A stretch of DNA of 64,000 nt from Apis mellifera (lineage: Eukaryota; Arthropoda; Insecta; Hymenoptera; Apidae): positions 4,551,001 to 4,615,000 of the forward strand of contig NC_037652.1 in the NCBI RefSeq assembly GCF_003254395.2, read 5' to 3'. Position 1 is the first letter of the stretch. Each line of letters opens with the position of its first letter. Under the pieces are notes generated by a model that searched no databases, was not told where the DNA came from, and saw only the letters and a program-made list of their open reading frames with translations. Positions 1-12,800 of the stretch are shown piece by piece. The position numbers and the translations under genes are program-made.

Positions 1-1550
1 AAGATCGGCACAGTGACACGTTGACCAATTCATTTTTTTTCCCCCACCATGAATTGCGAAAGATTCAAGATTAATCTTCCCTCCTTCTTACACAATTTTC
101 AATCCAATTCTCGTATTTCTTAATCAATTCAAAAGATGCCTCCTTCTTAGAAGCTCAGGAGGATGAAAGAATCCTTGTTATATATAAACTTTATTGATTG
201 TATTATTTATTTACGATAAAGTTACACCAAACACTAGAACTATCAATTTATAACCGATTTAAAACCAATTTGCTTTGACAGTGTTAACAAATTTTTTCTC
301 CTTCTCCAACTTGAAGAATTAAAAAGAAATTTGCATAATTCATTTCCTTTTACCTCTCGTCGCCTTGTTTTTGCTTCTTTGGATCGTTTGTTGGAAAAAA
401 TCCAAAACTCGATGGATCGTCGAGTTCGAATTCAGGCGAGATGGATGGAAGAGAGAGAGAGAGAGAGTGAAGCGTTGCAAAGTGAATGAAAGACACCCTG
501 TAGACGAGTGTTTGTTTTCCACGCCGCAGACACGCCTAGTTGGCCACCAGGGAAAAAAGAGGAGGACCGCGAGCGAAGGTGAGGGACGCGACAAAAGAGG
601 CGAGAAAAAGATGCAACAACGTGCTCTTCCCTCCAACCTGGCCGCTCTCATTGTTAATCTCGAGATCGCTGCGCCGATAATAAAACGACAACGTTACCAG
701 GTCCTTGATTTCCTTAATTACAACGCGCCGAGCGAGGATGATGACAAACCGTAACGCGCGTTGCATACATTTTTTTTTTAAATCGAATGATACAATTTCT
801 TTCCTCTCGACAACGAATTCATCCTTACGATTTACACTCTTCTCTTCTTCAGAATCTGGAATATTTGATATTTCCAAAAGAAAAAAAGAAAAAAGAATTA
901 AAGAAAATAAACCTTCGAACAATCTGGACGCGAAAGAGGACGCGACGCAAGGAGAGAAGTCTCGAGAGAAAGAGGAAGAAAGGGAGATAGTTAAGGCCAC
1001 GGATCGTCCGCGACCTAAAACTACTTCCATTCTATCACGGGGTCAACAGGGTCACGGTACCAGGCATACCTTGAAACGAATGAATCCCTATACGTTTCAG
1101 CCATCCCCCTCTCTCTCTCTCCTTCCTCCTTCTCCTCCTTCTCCTCCCCTACTAGAGGAGGCAGGGAAATTTTTAATTCGTTGCGCGATCGCGATCCTGC
1201 CTTCTTCCTTCCTCTATCTCGATCTCGGCGGATTCAGTGGGTCTGTGTGTCAGAATGGGTCACGCTGTGAGAGAATCATACGTACGCGCGGGGAGCAGAA
1301 GAGCGAGTGGAGTAGCGATGAGAAGGACGAGAAGGAGGAGAGGAAGAGTGCACGGAGTGCCGCGTTGAACGGAGGAAGGCCGCGAGAGTTGTTTAGAGGT
1401 TTGCCTTTCGCAGGGGAGGCCCGAGGGAAGGCGAGGGGGACGTGTACCGTCACGTGTACCATTGGTAGGTCCGCGGGCTTGTGTTGGCACAGCTTCTTAC
1501 GTGGGAGACAACTCAGCCCGATTCGCGAGGGATGGCGGATCGCCGGATGG
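1..1550. other. Upstream spacer of the first Osiris gene
   Basis: I see no gene here. The stretch holds pyrimidine-rich low-complexity runs (about 1105-1150) and purine-rich tracts. These give long open frames on both strands, but without signal peptides, domains or splice logic. It is probably 5' regulatory DNA for the gene at 1852. Confidence 0.5.
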
Positions 1551-1587
1551 TATATATTTGTCCGGGCTTGCTTCTCCCGTCGTCAGT
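1551..1587 (+). promoter_or_regulatory. TATA box and TCAGT initiator of the Osi9-like gene
   Basis: TATATATT lies at 1551-1558 and TCAGT at 1583-1587, about the spacing expected for TATA and initiator in arthropod core promoters. The predicted leader runs to 1851 and contains a (CT)n tract at about 1620-1690. Confidence 0.55.
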
Positions 1588-1620
1588 CTCCTGTCGTTGA
1601 TCCTGGGCCCCGTGGAAGTG

Positions 1621-1651
<31 letters not shown>

Positions 1652-1851
1652 TTCATCTCTCCCTCCCTCTCTCTCTCTCTATGTCTCTCTGAATCCGCAA
1701 TATTCCTCCGTGACGTCTCGTTTCGTTCATTTCTCATCCATCGCGTCGTCGTTGATCCATCGTTTTTTCCGTTGAAAAATAAGAAGAAGAAGAGGAACAA
1801 GTTGAAGATTCGACGTTATATATATATATATCTAGAGAGAGAAAAAGGAAG

Positions 1852-2643
1852 ATGATCGTCGTCGATCTATTCAAGTGTGTGTCCATCTTGTTGGCGTGGT
1901 GCGCGCTCTGCGAGGGGATAGGTCCGGAGGTTAACAAGGAGGAGGAGAGCCTGGTCGACAGGGGGTTCAGGGCGATGTACAGGGTGTACGAGGATTGCCA
2001 GCAACGGAACATAGCCGTGTCACCGTGTCTCAAGAAGAAGGCGATAGCGTTCTTCGAGAGGTTGGGCAGGATACGCAATCTGCCCCTTTCGGAGAATTTC
2101 GAGCTGATCAGGAGCACGGATGCCGAGGAGTTGCCGAGGAGCTCGTTCGCCGAGTTGGAGACCCAGCTGGGCAGAACCGCGTCGAGCAAGGACGAGATAC
2201 TCAACGAGATCCTGTTCGACAGGGTTGCCTCGTTGTTGAACAGTTTCAACGTGCAGATCCGATTGCCGCGTACCAGCCCCGGCGAGTTGAAACGAGGGAT
2301 GGAGGAGGGGCGCGGCAAGATGAAGAAGATGATGGGCATGATGATGATGGGCATGGCGATGAAGATGGCCGCAATGATACCCATCGCCCTCGGGGTACTG
2401 TTCCTCCTGGCAGGCAAGGCTCTCATAATCAGCAAAGTCGCCTTGGTCTTGTCCCTCATCATCGGTTTGAAGAAGTTGCTCAGCTCCAAGCAGAGCAACG
2501 ACCACGGCGGTTGGCAGCACGGCGGCGGAGGTTGGGACAGAAGTTTGAAGAACGTTCTGGGCTCCTCCACAGAGGCGAGCACGACGGAACTTGCGCGCGA
2601 ATACGCGCACAACTTGGCCTACTCGGCGCGACATCAGCACTGA
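1852..2643 (+). CDS. Osi9: Osiris family protein, Osi9-like (DUF1676)
   Basis: Single-exon gene of 263 residues. Residues 1-22 form a signal peptide. The family cysteine pair is C49 and C59, followed by KKKAIAFFERLGRI. A charged middle region follows, with a second helical block near 117-140 (LFDRVASLLN). A Met/Lys-rich stretch (155-172) leads into the long hydrophobic DUF1676 segment (173-209), which contains LLAGKALIISK and IIGLKKLL. The tail is Gly/His/Trp-rich (217-228), then AHNLAYSAR near 252-260, the family end motif. Osiris proteins are insect-specific secretory or endosomal membrane proteins of cuticle-secreting cells. This copy lacks the phase-1 intron found before the hydrophobic domain in most neighbours. 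The number 9 is inferred from cluster order; the family call is firm. Confidence 0.9.
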   Translation: MIVVDLFKCVSILLAWCALCEGIGPEVNKEEESLVDRGFRAMYRVYEDCQQRNIAVSPCLKKKAIAFFERLGRIRNLPLSENFELIRSTDAEELPRSSFAELETQLGRTASSKDEILNEILFDRVASLLNSFNVQIRLPRTSPGELKRGMEEGRGKMKKMMGMMMMGMAMKMAAMIPIALGVLFLLAGKALIISKVALVLSLIIGLKKLLSSKQSNDHGGWQHGGGGWDRSLKNVLGSSTEASTTELAREYAHNLAYSARHQH

Positions 2644-4372
2644 GTCGTCGTTGCGGGAAGAAGGGAGAGAAGGGACATCTTCCGGTTCCGGTTGCATGGG
2701 CGCTTGAATCGCGTCTAACTCTACACAACACATTCCAGGCCGCACAACGGACCTTCCGTTCGCGTTTATTCGATCGTACTCGGAGAGTGACGTCGCATTT
2801 TTTTTTTTTTCTTTAACGTAAAGAGAAATCGTTGATAAAGAAACAAGTTCGTTCGTTGTTACGAATTCGTGGAAAAGAACAATTGCAGGGAAGCTTACAG
2901 GTATTTCGAGATTCGTGTCTGTTTCTTTTTCAAGAAACATCAATGTTCAACGTATATATATATCGTCGAATTATTTATAAAAGAAATTATTAAATTTTGT
3001 TAGTTACTCTTATTCGTAGACGTACCCCTATTCTGAAAAATTTCTTCAAAAAACGTAAAAAATTCTCTTCTAATCGCTCGTAAATCTTTATAAAGAAATA
3101 TTCACGATTCTGCAGTACATATTTATACTTAAATTTCTACTTTCAGCTCACATTCGCAATTAAAATTCTAAATTTCCTCAGTAGAAGAAATTCTATATCT
3201 TTATTTTCTCTCTTTTTTTTTTCTTTCTTCTTATCGAAATATTGAGCTCCACAAATAAGATTAAACAATGGTTAACAATGGACGAGGAATCTCCATTTGC
3301 GAAATGACGACTTGATAATTGAGCCTGAATTTTTCTTTCCAACATGAGAAAGCAACAAGAGCAATTATCGGATAAATGCATAATGCGAACGTAAGCGACA
3401 CTTATCAAGAAATACCGTCACGCGATAATCAAGTGCATCGTGTATTACAACTGCCACTCATTTTCGTTCCTCGTCAACCAAGAATCCATTCGGCACGATA
3501 ATAACACCGAGCAGCTATCTCCACGCATGCGAATTTCTAACGGAACCGAGTCGAGGCATTTTTGTGTTCGAAACGAATTGTAAACAGAGAATATTACTTC
3601 TACGTGTTATTTGCAATTGTTTTCTCCCAATTGCAAACAAGGCGAACTCTTTCATATTCGTTTCCCTAATAGTTCAATTAACCTACGAAGACCCAGACCC
3701 AATAATGATCGATAATATCGTTGAACGTAATGACGAATATTTAACGCGTTTGATTTAATTGCAAAATTAAAAAAAAGAAAAATGCGTAAAGTGTACCTGA
3801 GAAAAAAGAATTACAGAATTTCGATTCAATTTCTCCGCTACGAGGATAAACGTTCTTTCTATTTCCATCGTTAACAATATTATCGATCATATCTGGGCCC
3901 TTATCCTAACGGAATAAGAAAGTTATTTATTGCTGAACGCCATTTACCGTATTTATCGTATTTATGATACGTATTATTATTATTATTAACCCTTCTTTGA
4001 CTTTTTTTCTTTTTTTTTTTTTTTGTAACAGACTCCTCCATGGATGGATCGAGCCTGAGATCGAATAAAGAGATCGCGTAATCGACGTGAATAAGGAAGA
4101 ACAGAAACGGTTCAATCATTTCCAACGCTTATTCTTTCTTAGCTACACCAGATACACGAGAATACAATAATATGTTACATTCTTAAATCTTCGATTCACT
4201 GCGTGGGTCGCCGCTGCATTGCGCATGCGCGCGGCCCACGTGATCATAACCTCAAAATAATAGCCGCGGACGCGACGGCTATCGGTTTTTACCGAAATAT
4301 CATTTTAATTACATTATCGGCCTCACTTTTGATCGATCACTCGTCGATGTTCTCGTCGTGAAATAGGTTCGT
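2644..4372. other. AT-rich spacer between convergent Osiris genes
   Basis: It carries the 3' ends of the plus-strand gene at 1852-2643 and the minus-strand gene at 4373-5227. A T-run lies near 4005-4024. On the minus strand AATAAA (TTTATT at 3926-3931) could serve the minus gene. I see no further coding sequence. Confidence 0.5.
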
Positions 4373-5227
4373 TCACTTCACTTTCAGACCGAGAACCGCG
4401 GCGAACAGCGCGAAGAAGAAGCCTGCGAGTAGCGCGGTAGCTTTTAACAAGATCAACCCTCCGACCAGTGTTGGAATCAGGGCGACGAATTTCAATTTGT
4501 ACGCCATCAGCAACGCCATCATCGTTCGATCCATCTTTCGCTTCTTTCGGCGTGGACGGTCTGAAAGCAGAGGGGGGATAATTATTGTCGTGCACGTTTC
4601 GTCGATTACCTTTCTTTTTGTATCGATCTGTCTATCGTATAGATGTAAGGAAAATTACGACAGATTTTTATTTTTATTTTCTTGTAACGACCGCGTATTT
4701 ATCGAGATTATTTTCTGTAACGTTTTAACGATAGATATAGTAAGAAATTAATAAATAAGAATGAAAATTACATTGAGTATATATTATTTGATCGCGTGTA
4801 AAAATATTATTGTGTAATCTTTCTCACCATCAATAATCATCGAACAAAGGATGTATAAATAATGTACGATAATAAGGATAAGTATCAATTGTCTTTAAGA
4901 GTTGAATATTTCTAACGAAAGATCAAAGTGTCGCGTCTCTAAAGAGAGATATCACGATTCGACATTACCTGGCTCATGAAAGTAATCTTTCGACAAACCG
5001 AAACCGGTATTCTTGCTCTTCAGAACTTTAGTTTTATCTTCTATCCGCATAAGAGCCGCGCTTTGAGACGCAACTTTGTTATGAATCTCCTTGACGATCT
5101 TCTTCCCGACCGGATAATACTCCTTGCGTTGACTCGAATGCTTCTCGTCGCTCTTCAATCCCTCCAGTACGCGCGCCGCGCAGCTCAAAGTCAACAAAAT
5201 CGCGACTAGATTCACTCTCGATTTCAT
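4373..5227 (-). CDS. Short minus-strand Osiris protein without cysteine pair (Osi10 slot)
   Basis: Two exons, complement(join(4373..4560,4969..5227)), 148 residues. Exon 1 begins MKSRVNLVAILLTLSCAA, a clear signal peptide, then a Lys/Glu-rich region with a helical stretch (KKIVKEIHNKVASQSAALMR). It ends in phase 1 at a GTAATG donor. Exon 2 follows a CTTTCAG acceptor, restores Asp across the join, and continues as basic RPRRKKRK, then the hydrophobic DUF1676 core (MMALLMAYKLKFVALIPTLV, then GGLILLKATALLAGFFFALF). It stops directly after VLGLKVK, with no tail. The gene lacks the usual cysteine pair and is among the shortest in the family. It is the only Osiris gene on the minus strand here. By position it falls in the Osi10 slot together with the gene at 8803. 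Splice phase, signal peptide and domain agree, so I am confident it is a gene. Confidence 0.82.
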
Positions 5228-5458
5228 CGTCCACGATTTGAACACGGCTCCCGTTTCACATCCTCGAAAATACCTTCGTTCTTCGATCATAACAGACTGC
5301 CCATGACGACACCATGACTTTCCTTAATTACATCTCGATCGTTTCTGAAAATGGCAGCTAAATTCGATATCAAAAATATCTACGAATTCGATCGAGTGAT
5401 ACATTTTATTAAAATCTATCTCGAGAAAGAAACTACTCCAAACTTACGAACTCCTTAC

Positions 5459-5541
5459 CGAAAATAAATCTTTCTTATTCCTCCTCGTCTGCAACATCCA
5501 CCGATCCGTTCAACAATCGACTCTAATCTATTTTCAAACAC
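5459..5541 (-). other. Candidate 5' untranslated exon of the minus-strand Osiris gene
   Basis: On the minus strand a TCAGT initiator lies at about 5541, and a good donor (CG then GTAAGG) ends the segment at 5459. An acceptor just upstream of the start codon (TTTTCGAG near 5260) would join it to the coding exon. No strong TATA box is visible. This is inference from signals only. Confidence 0.3.
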
Positions 5542-8453
5542 TGAGAGGAAAAAGAGACGAATAAATAAACGAATAAAAAATGGAATAAAACACTGGCTTC
5601 GAAACGCAAATTGGATTATCGGCCGGTGACGGAGGAGTGAGTGCAACAGCGAGCAACCGCGACCGCGAGCTAACTGATGCGCTCTTGATTCCTCGGCAAC
5701 GATCTGTCGGAGGGGCTGTGGCCGGCCAGGGTACCGCGGCGGGCACGCTTCAGTTACCAGCAGGATCGACAGTCCGTGAAAAATGAGCGCCGTGCGACGT
5801 GGCGGCGATATATGAGCGCGGCACAAGCTCTATGATATATATGTCAGGTTGCGTGGTCGAACGGTACAACAAGGGGGATCGTTCCAAGAACAACGAACGA
5901 ACGAAGGAAGAAAGGAAGGAAGGAAGGACAATGAGGGGGTGGATCCCGCGCCGCGTAATCACACGCCGCGACGTGAATCGTGGCGACGTGATTCTTTTTT
6001 AGTTACGCTACGCTGTTTAACCGGGCCGATGACAAGTGGTGGTCGAGCGATGATGGAGGAGCCGATCAACGGAACCCGGGTGGATCCTATCGATGTATGA
6101 TCGTTTATTTGTAGGAGGGGAGATTGGAGAAGGAAAAAGGAAAGAGGAGAGGTTGAAAATCTTTTGATAACTGTTCGTTGAAGCTCGAGAGTGAAGTTTG
6201 ATGGAAAAATTGGAAAATGTTAATACGCAATGATCGAATTGATTGGAAATAATTTGGAAAAATATTATTAGCCTACGTTTCACGATTCTTTTTTACGAGA
6301 ATAGATGACGATTCTATGTTTAAATTTAAGTTTATTTAAAATTATTTATGCTGGTGATGATTGTAAAAGGATAATTAAAAAAATGTAAGGATCAAATGTT
6401 TGGAGAAATTTGTTGCGGCCGTTCCACTTTTGCGTTGAAAAATAATTTGCTAAGAGAGGTTTCTAGCACGGAATCGTGATAATCGACGCAGTGCACGCGA
6501 TACAGTTTATCGCGTTCTGAAATACCTGCATGAAATACGGGAATTCTTCGTGTCAATCGCTCTTTGAACGCAGATATGATTGTTAGAAAGCTGGGCAAAC
6601 GCCGCCTCCTCTCAATGTCGCGCGTATATCGCCACGAAGATTGGATTTGTAAAAACACTTTCCTAGTTATTTTCCATCGTACCGCCTACTCTCGACGATA
6701 TACAAATTTGTGAAAATGATTCTTGGGGGGGAGGTAATCGTTATCAAGCCGCGTGATATACCGTTAGAAAAATGACTATATAGAAGCAATATTATCTGCA
6801 AAGTACAATTTCACTAGAGAATCAGACTTTTCGCCCGGAGTGAAAAGGAAACTTTCGATAAAAATTCAATTTCAAAAGTTTGATAAAAAGAAAAAAAAAC
6901 ACGGTGGAAATCGTTAATCACGGTGACACGAATTTCGATCGAGAACTCGGTCGAAAAATTGAAAAAAAGAAATTTCATTGAACGGCGATAAAGAACGAAA
7001 AATCTCTATCGACAAAGGCAAAAAGAGGCATCAAAGTGGGAGATGCCGTGTCGCACGAAATCTTCTTCTTCTTCTTCTTCTTCGTATTAACGTCGAATCG
7101 AGTCACAAGTTTTGCCGCAGTTTCCTATTCAAGTGGCAGGTGAAAGAGCAGTCGTTACGTTCCACGAGGAAGGCAAGGTAATTTCGTAGCTTCCTGCGTG
7201 AACACGGTGACGCGAATAATTGCACGAGAAACGGGACACGGAGTGAAAAGTAGGGGAAGGAGTATAAAGGAAAAATGGGAGGACGAAAATTCTACTACTA
7301 CTACTACTTCTACTATACGCCTGTAAAATCACTGTCATCATTGCGGTCCCTCTCTTTCTGCGTTCTTTGTGTCTTCCTCCGTTGCGTGCCGCGCATTCGT
7401 AACTGCGATCGATATCGCAGTTTTATTTCCAAAGAAATGTAACGGTCGGGTGTTGTCCACGACCGCTCGACGATCACACAAAAAGCGTCGAAAGCGGCGC
7501 GATAACCAGAACGATCAGAGATTTTTCTTTTCAAAGAACTCAATTAGGATGTCGGTCTTTGCGCTTCTTTTTCTTCGATCTCGATCCAATTGTTACTTCA
7601 TTTCGTTCGCAGTTTAGAAAAACGGGACACTTCAACGGCCAAGTTATAAATAATTGAAAGAAAACGATCCAACTTCCACGTTATGCAACATTATATTTTT
7701 CTTCATGCTCTAACTGCAATTTGAATAACGTGAAAATCACGGGAATCTTAAAAAGAAATCACGAGTAATAAATTAATTGCTTCCTGTACTTCGCCGTTTT
7801 GCTCCAACGATTCGCACGATAAATAGAGATCTGCGTTTCATGTAATCGGGATTACGAAACTTCTGCCTCGTATCTTCTTCAGCATCGTTTAAAATAAATT
7901 AATTCCCGTTGCATGATCGCGTGTTATTAAACAACGAATTCCGTTTCACGCGTCTTAACCAAAAGATCGAGCGGAACCACGAAGAGAGATTCGTGAGAAT
8001 CTGACATAAATTTTCGATTCTCTTACATTAAAAATCTCCAAGAAAGAAAGATCTCTCGTTCAGAATATCATTCAGAATATACCTCAACTTATCGAGAACA
8101 GATTTATCCTCTTCTTTACTAAACTTTACTTAAGAAAAGAATCTTTCATATCGTCCCCCTTCCCTCTCTCTGTATATCCAAGCGGAACAACCAAGACAGA
8201 TCCCTTCTTCCCAGGATTCGATTAATTGCTCGACTGTGAAATTGACGGTGTAATTAACGGATCGAGGCCCGCGTTTTTTTTCCACGCGGACAGTGTCCCA
8301 TTGTCGTCGATCGAAATGTTCGGTCGGGGACCAATGGTGGCCAATGATCGAAGAGAAGAGAAGACGGAGGTGGAATGGACAGTGTATTTTTCGTCACGCG
8401 TCAAGTACCAAGTTAGATGGCGGTCTCCTTCTCTGGCCTTTTCACGTCCCACC
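5542..8453. other. Spacer between divergent short Osiris genes
   Basis: No gene is visible. Simple repeats include an AAGG-rich tract near 5900-5930 and (CTT)n at about 7060-7083. The region separates the minus gene at 4.4-5.5 kb from the plus gene starting at 8.5 kb, so it may hold shared regulatory DNA. Confidence 0.45.
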
Positions 8454-8493
8454 TATATATAAACTAATGGTCCGGCCTAGGGCGAATGTCAGT
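8454..8493 (+). promoter_or_regulatory. TATA box and TCAGT initiator of the short Osiris gene
   Basis: TATATATAAA lies at 8454-8463 and TCAGT at 8489-8493. The leader after it appears spliced: GTGAGA donor at 8599, TTTCCTTAG acceptor ending at 8683. Confidence 0.6.
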
Positions 8494-8595
8494 TAACATT
8501 TCATTTGCCGCGTGGACGGTGCTCGCGTAAATCGACCGGTTACTTTACTTCTCTCGATACAATCTGTGGATAAGAATAATTCGATAATTCGTTCG

Positions 8596-8761
8596 ATGGT
8601 GAGATATATATAATTACATGTAGCTTTTTTCTTTTTTGTTTTTCATGATCGAGACAATTAACACGTTTCTTTTCTTTCCTTAGGGCGTAGTCGCGTTCTT
8701 CCCTTTCCAAAAGTGTAATAAATTGAGAAGTGCAAGTTCTATCGTCAAGTTCCTATCGTAG
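8596..8761 (+). other. Upstream ORF created by leader splicing
   Basis: The last three bases of the putative leader exon (8596-8598) are ATG, directly before the GTGAGA donor. Joined to the acceptor at 8684 they open a 26-codon frame that closes at TAG 8759-8761, before the Osiris start at 8803. It depends on the intron 8599-8683 being real. Confidence 0.4.
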
Positions 8762-8802
8762 AATATATTGGATCGATAGTAGATAGTAGAGATAGAGAAG
8801 AG

Positions 8803-9893
8803 ATGCTGCTGTTGATGTATCCTATATTGCTCTTCCTGCCTGTGTTGACGATGGCGGAAACCACGCAGGCAACCACGATGCAGGAAAGGTGGAGGTCCCA
8901 GCTGGAAGATTGGAGAAGGCCCGTTGATTGGATCGGCGATGGAATTTTCAACGTTGCCGGCACCGTCCTTCCTGTTACTCGATCACCGTTCGACGGAATA
9001 CGAGGTATAATTCGTCGACGTGTATATAAACACATACACGTTTTTTTTAAATATATACAATTGCGAGCGAGCGAGCAAGAAAAAACGGAGAATTTTAGAA
9101 ATTATTCACAATCCAAGTGATGAAACCGCGTCACGTGTTAATTGCAATGGTTGCTCGGCATAATGTTGTTGCACGAGCTCATTAGCGACGTGTAATATGC
9201 ATGATAACGCGAAGGCACGGTCATTCACAGCACACAGTCGGTGGTCAACACAATAACCATAAATGCTTTCCACTCCAGTTCACCTTATTACCTTGTTCAT
9301 TTCGCGAACGTGACTAATAAGGAGCGCTTCCTTTTTTGCCTCCAATCACTTGCGTTATCTGGTGCATCTCCGATGACATAGAAACGGTACCCGATTTTGT
9401 AGTTCGATTCGAAAAATATATCATCCATTTAAATTTAATTATTCTATTTCAAAAACGAATGCTTTTGAAACGACATGTTTTGCAATTTTTCTATTTTTTT
9501 TTTACCATTGGAGAAATTAGAAATTTAATAATTATTTACAAATATATCGTTCAATCTGTTGCAGCGCGTAGGAAGAAGAAACACAAGTTGAACAAATACG
9601 TTATCCCCCTGATCGTGGGATTCATGCTAATAAAATCGATCCTGCTCCCTATTGCCTTGAAGACTTTGGCCATTTTAAGCGGCAAGGCGGTCGTTCTCAG
9701 CTTGATGAGCTTGATACTGGCGGCCATCGTGGGGCTGAAGAAGGTGGCACAGGGGGGCCACTCGGGAGGGAGTTACGAGGTTCTAACCGTGCCCCACAAC
9801 AAGTACAAGAGGCAGGATTATCTGGACACGGGTGACGACTTGATGGACACAGAGCCTTACAAGTTTTATAGGGAACGACGCAGGAGAAAGTAA
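8803..9893 (+). CDS. Short Osiris protein without cysteine pair (Osi10 slot)
   Basis: Two exons, join(8803..9004,9565..9893), 176 residues. Exon 1 encodes a signal peptide (MLLLMYPILLFLPVLTMAE) and a short linker with two Trp-rich stretches (WRSQLEDWRRPVDW). It ends in phase 1 at GTATAA. Exon 2 enters after TCTGTTGCAG, restores Ala, then gives basic ARRKKKHKLNK and the hydrophobic DUF1676 segment (YVIPLIVGFMLIKS through SLILAAIVGLKKV, about 79-120). The tail has GGSYEVLTVPHNKYKR, matching the Y-E-V tail type, and ends in a basic RERRRRK. The cysteine pair is absent. The gene lies between the Osi9-like and Osi11-like genes, so it probably corresponds to Osi10 or one of two Osi10 paralogues. 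The family assignment is firm, the number is not. Confidence 0.85.
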
Positions 9894-12800
9894 AGATTCA
9901 CATTGAAGAAAAACTCGATGACGTTCCGTTCATTTCTTCGTCCCTTTAACTCCTTTAACCTCCTTTCAGGATCAAATTTGTTCAGGAGTAGGGGAAAAGT
10001 TTTCCTGAAAAAGCGAACGAGACTGCGTTAACTCGAATTAAAGAAGATGAATTTGAGTCGTATAAACAATTACACTTTTTTACATCGAAAGAATCTCGAC
10101 ATCGATCGATAATTTGATACAATTGATGTTTATTATTACAATATGCTGTAATAGGATGTTGATCTTAACGATTAATGCAAAAGGAATTAAAATGTCGGTC
10201 GAAAATGAAACTTTGCTTGCATGCCAGAGTTTCTGTCATTTATCGACAACAAGGTTCGAGGTGTATATATGTATAAAACTTTCTTTATTCGTACAAATAC
10301 GAACGAGACTCGCTAATTATTCCGTTACGCAAAAGGAACGGAGCAAGAACGAGGTAAGAAGTTAGCGGATGAAAAGTGAAGCGAATCATGGAAAGTGTTT
10401 TCGAATAATTAACAAGGTGGGAAAAATTCGATTGATCGCTACGAGTTTTGGCATCGAAAAGGAAGCTCTTAAATATCTCGAGAATTTTGAGAATTACGAA
10501 GTAAACGAAATATAAACAAGTAAAATTGTGAAAGAATTGGATCCATTGGTTTTCTTTTTTTTTCTTTTAGAATACAAGAGTTCTTATTAACAATTAAACA
10601 ATTATTGTGAAAATATAGAATAGAATTGAAAATAGAATTTAAATATTAACCGTGTTTCTGTTAATTCTGTTTCCGAATAAATGAGAGTCGATATAAATAT
10701 TTTTGGATATTTGGTAATTTCTATACGTTATAAAATATTACTTCGAGATAGTAAATAAATAGCAAGAGTATTATAAAATGTTACTCATACAATTCAAGTA
10801 AAATCCAAAAGAAAGAAGGGAAAAAAAAAATAATAAAAATATAAAATGAGCCAGTAAATAGGGCAAGCGTCTATTCCTATACTCGGTAAAATAAAATTCG
10901 TGGAAGAATAGATATACTCGCCTTTCCAATTCATCAAACGTCTCTATTTTTCAATCACTCTTACTCTATTCAAAAACTTTAATTTGCAAAACATTATCTT
11001 CCCTGGCTAACAACCTATTGATCGGCCGAGAATGAAATTACGTCGATTGAAAGTCGAAATACAATAATGATATGGGAAACAACAATAGGGAAGAAAGTAA
11101 TATAGACGCAATCGAAATTGAATCATCGTCGAAAGCAAGGTGTAAGCAAGAAATTTCTCCATTTAACATATAACGCTTGGATATTAACATTTCTCTCTCT
11201 TCTTCTTTCCACCGAACGATTCTTATCACATTTCTCTCTCTCTCTTCCAAGAGATCGAAAAAGACTCGAGAGAACACCGTGATTTTGACGTACAACGTTA
11301 AAAAATTGAGTTTAGTTTCGTACTTGGAATCGAAATTCTCTTTTCACGAGGACTTTTTTCTTTTTCGAGCCATCGATAATCGAATCGACTTCTCGGAATC
11401 AACCTCGAGAAGAATTAGAAAATGTTGCAAGTGATATATATATATATATATATATAGTGACCGACTTTGAGAGGTTGTCGGGTGTAACCTAGAAAATTAA
11501 TCGCGAAAATCCATCGAACGTTATATACCGTTAACGCAGGAGATGACGAAGTTCCGCGCGGCTGTTAAATATTTAAAGAGACCCGGAACGAGACAATGGA
11601 ACGCGGCGCCCGCGAATAAGGCAGTTGCCATTCCGAGGCACGCGCCGTTCCAACGAGGGAAAAAGAAAAAGAAGAGAAAGAAGAAGAACAACAACGGCGT
11701 ACAATGCACATGAGGGGATCGATTGGACACATTGTTTGTTGCCGGACGAATGACACACGCTCTGGCTGAGCCACTTACCGCTCCGCCCATCCTTATAAAT
11801 TCTTATTAAAAAAAGAAAAAGAAAAAACGAGCATATTCATTTGTTTGCCCGAGCATACATATATCTGTGTGTGTGTGTGTGTGCATATACATGGTTAATT
11901 GACGATCGGTGTTTACTTTGAAAAGAAAAACACGGAGAAATGGATAGAGGTGAACCGCAATTAAAAGTATGGACAAGTACTCTATCGACCAATTTCATTC
12001 ACTATAGCGTTTACCTAAAACCGCTATTGACAGTGTAAATAGCGAGCCGGTGAAAGTATAGTTTATCTCTCTCTCTCTCTCTCTCTCTCTAGAAAAATCG
12101 TAAAATGCACGCGAAACATTTATACATCCTACGAATGTTAGAGGAAATAATTTGAATTTCAGAGGATCGAGTGAGATCTTTCGTCTCGGCTAACTTGACT
12201 CTTGAAGAAGGCTCGAGAGCTACCTTCGATCGCGGCGTATCGTTAAAAGCCTGATTCTCCTTCTCGTATGTAACACGGAATATATAAACGTGGAAAGAAC
12301 AAAAGAAATAATAATGCGCGGAGAAACTATCGGTAATCATATCATCAAGCCGTCGCGTATCAGGAAATCCATCAATGCAACGAGTGGCTTTGTACGACGA
12401 CCACGTCTGTGGGTCAAGGTGAACTGCTTGCTCGTTGCACGTGGACGTATACAAGATATCTATATACATATATATATGTGCGCATTCGTCCCAATTATAC
12501 GATCTACGCTTTTCAATCCTAGAATTTAGGGGGAACGAATGCCGGAGGGGATTCAGATGAATTATATGCGTTTTAGAGAGGACCGATTGTAAAGATAATA
12601 ATCCATTGATCCATCTCTCGATTTACATAATCGAATATATGATATATATATATCAAAAACTCACGAGAATTGTTGAGTTTGTTGAATTGGACAAAACCAA
12701 TATCTTTCTCTTTTTGGATCCAAAGATACGATCCTCTCTCTCTCTCAGTGTCTCACACTGGGTATTCTCCTCCCTACTGACCCAAATCTGGGAGCTTGGG

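Noticed and set aside
705..1775. A 356-codon plus-strand frame
   Set aside because: Composition follows purine and pyrimidine tracts (Arg/Lys, Ser/Leu/Pro runs). No domain, promoter or splice logic was found.
1734..2943. Long minus-strand frames opposite the Osi9-like gene
   Set aside because: They mirror the GC-rich coding exon on the plus strand and have no signal peptide or domain. The plus frame has full Osiris features.
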